Shown here piece after piece: positions 62,823 through 64,000 of a stretch of 64,000 nucleotides of DNA. Where the stretch lies: positions 21,334 to 85,333 of the forward strand of contig JAHHIC010000079.1 of assembly GCA_019359035.1 (NCBI GenBank), read 5' to 3'. This DNA comes from Scytonematopsis contorta HA4267-MV1. GTDB lineage: Bacteria; Cyanobacteriota; Cyanobacteriia; Cyanobacteriales; Nostocaceae. Position 1 is the first letter of the stretch; each line of letters opens with the position of its first letter. A program made the position numbers and the translations under genes. A model generated the notes under the pieces. That model did no database searches. It saw only the letters and a list, made by a program, of their open reading frames with translations, and was not told the DNA's origin.

Positions 62823-64000
62823 CTGTTAAGAGAAAAATAAAAGCGTAATAGTAAAAAATAGTAACCAAAATCTGGAAATTTAAACTTTATGGAACAAAAG
62901 CATTCAGCTATATAGACACAGATTTTTCACAAGTCTCGCTGTCACCAAACGAGTGGTATAACAGCACAGATTCGTCGGGGATAAAGTAACAATCTTTAGG
63001 CTGTATTTAAAAAATCTTGGTCAGATTCGCAACTTCTGACTTTTGGGAGTAAAGAAGGAGCATTTTTCCCCTCTCTTGCAAAGGCAACAGCTTGTGTCAT
63101 AAAATCCAAAACATTACGACGTTGAGACCTAAGTGTAGTAACCACGGTCATCATTCGCGCAAAAAAAGTACTCCCAGCTTGTGTTTGGGAACCAAAACTA
63201 GTTCGTCGCCATATTACAGCAGGACGGATTGCTCTCTCAGCTGCATTATTCGTTGGTTCCACACCGGATGTGGTTACGAACAGCCACATAGCAGTTTCAA
63301 CTTTAAGTAGTTGACGACAAGTGCGAACTGTTTTTGCAAGAGGGGTTTTTTCTATAGAAGCAATTTGGTAGTCGGCCGCTTCTTGCAATAATTCTTTTAT
63401 CTGACGACGAATGTCCCAGGCTAATTCAATAAAATCACAACGAGCCAAAGTACCATCTCGAACTCGATGCCATAACTCAAATAACTTTTCTTGTTGTTTG
63501 ACCAGTGCAGTCCCTAATTCTTTGGAGACCCCAGTCCGTTCCGATATTTTGGTAAATTCACGCTTCAAATGCGCCCAGCACAATTGCCTGTGCCCTATGT
63601 CTACCCAGTTATAAGATGCATATCTGTCTGAATTTAAAATACCCGCGAAGCTTTCACCCAGCAAGTTTTTTGCTGATAAAGTACAACGAGTCAAAGCTAT
63701 CTGGAAAAATACTACTAAGGGTGTAACTGCAACCCACAACCAAGCTTGGCTCTGTCTTGGGTTAGAACCGTCAATATTTCCTTGCTTGAAGCTTGTTTCG
63801 TCTGCTCCGACTACCGCAGAATTCTGGATGTAAAGCTTTGCTTCGTCCACACAATTTGCGACTGCATTGCTTGCTTCCAACCTTAGTCTGTTTACCGTTC
63901 CCAATGACATTGAGATATCAAATAACTCATGTAGTGCGCTTTGTACCATGCGTTGACTATTTCGGTACAATCCACTCAGCAGGGCTACCATCGCAACAAC
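62786..64000 (-). mobile_element. IS66-family insertion sequence, second copy (runs off window)
   Basis: Left end GTAACCGTTCAGGGGGGG followed by hairpin GGTGCGCCTGCGGCGCACC; transposase on the minus strand. Its other end is beyond base 64000. Nested in the transposase gene at 61269. Confidence 0.85.
62996..64000 (-). CDS. IS66-family transposase, C-terminal part (continues past window)
   Basis: The frame is open to base 64000, so the ATG at 63991 is internal. 334 residues visible, roughly 75% identical by eye to the C-terminal two thirds of the transposase at 54962: GADETSFKQGNIDG, LNSDRYASYNWVDIGHRQLCW, GVEPTNNAAERAIRPAVIW (the last holding the catalytic Glu). The C-terminal tail differs (SLLPKVRSCESDQDFLNTA). 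Confidence 0.93.
   Translation of the reverse strand, partial: VVAMVALLSGLYRNSQRMVQSALHELFDISMSLGTVNRLRLEASNAVANCVDEAKLYIQNSAVVGADETSFKQGNIDGSNPRQSQAWLWVAVTPLVVFFQIALTRCTLSAKNLLGESFAGILNSDRYASYNWVDIGHRQLCWAHLKREFTKISERTGVSKELGTALVKQQEKLFELWHRVRDGTLARCDFIELAWDIRRQIKELLQEAADYQIASIEKTPLAKTVRTCRQLLKVETAMWLFVTTSGVEPTNNAAERAIRPAVIWRRTSFGSQTQAGSTFFARMMTVVTTLRSQRRNVLDFMTQAVAFAREGKNAPSLLPKVRSCESDQDFLNTA

Overview
The window looks like a filamentous, probably heterocyst-forming (Nostocales-type) cyanobacterial genome. Reasons: AT-rich DNA with GCGATCGC (HIP1) sites, a sigma-like gene paired with DUF1822, CYP110-like P450s, dense short G-rich/C-rich dispersed repeats, and several insertion-sequence families common in cyanobacteria. 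This assignment is inference; there is no rRNA or tRNA in the window.

Layout. 1-8.3 kb: a 5'-cut sigma-like gene overlapping a DUF1822 gene; a LysR regulator facing a short-chain dehydrogenase and a peroxiredoxin-like gene; a small ORF fused to a foldback element; a secreted coiled-coil protein; and five copies of a ~200-260 bp dispersed repeat, one of them inside lysR and in frame. 8.35-13.87 kb: a Tn3-family transposon with 38-bp inverted ends (tnpA, an XRE/zinc-ribbon protein, a TnpI-like tyrosine recombinase). Its two flanks do not belong together: a cut integrase gene on the left and an NRPS adenylation domain on the right that begins exactly at the transposon end. 13.87-15.8 kb: that adenylation domain (Val-type code), an overlapping DUF4342 gene and an MbtH-like gene. 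15.8-18.7 kb: IS66 and WD40 remnants, a DUF3102 gene and a gene-poor stretch.

18.7-53.4 kb is the centrepiece: one co-directional assembly line. It holds a fatty acyl-AMP ligase; a trifunctional Fe/2-oxoglutarate enzyme-ACBP-ACP protein; a PKS (KS-AT-MT-KR-ACP); two giant NRPSs, each with docking, C, a decayed A, an acyl-ligase-like A, KR, PCP, Cy, A(Cys), Ox and PCP, the second ending in TE; a P450; a cupin; and a second P450. The gene order and domain order match what I know of the hectochlorin (hct)/lyngbyabellin pathway of marine Moorea/Lyngbya. The expected product is a cyclic lipodepsipeptide with a 2-methyl-3-hydroxy acyl chain (possibly halogenated), two 2-hydroxy acids made by reducing 2-keto acids (hydroxylated further by the P450s), and two thiazoles. 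A terminator follows the last P450; a convergent acyltransferase gene lies beyond it.

53.4-64 kb is insertion-sequence territory: an intact IS66 with target duplication, a class-3 lipase, an ISAzo13-type element with a poly-A frameshift sitting at the edge of an NRPS epimerization-domain relic, and a second IS66 copy (cut by the window end) inserted into another IS66-like transposase gene. Three NRPS relics or fragments and six or more mobile-element pieces around the intact cluster suggest a recombination-prone specialised-metabolite island.
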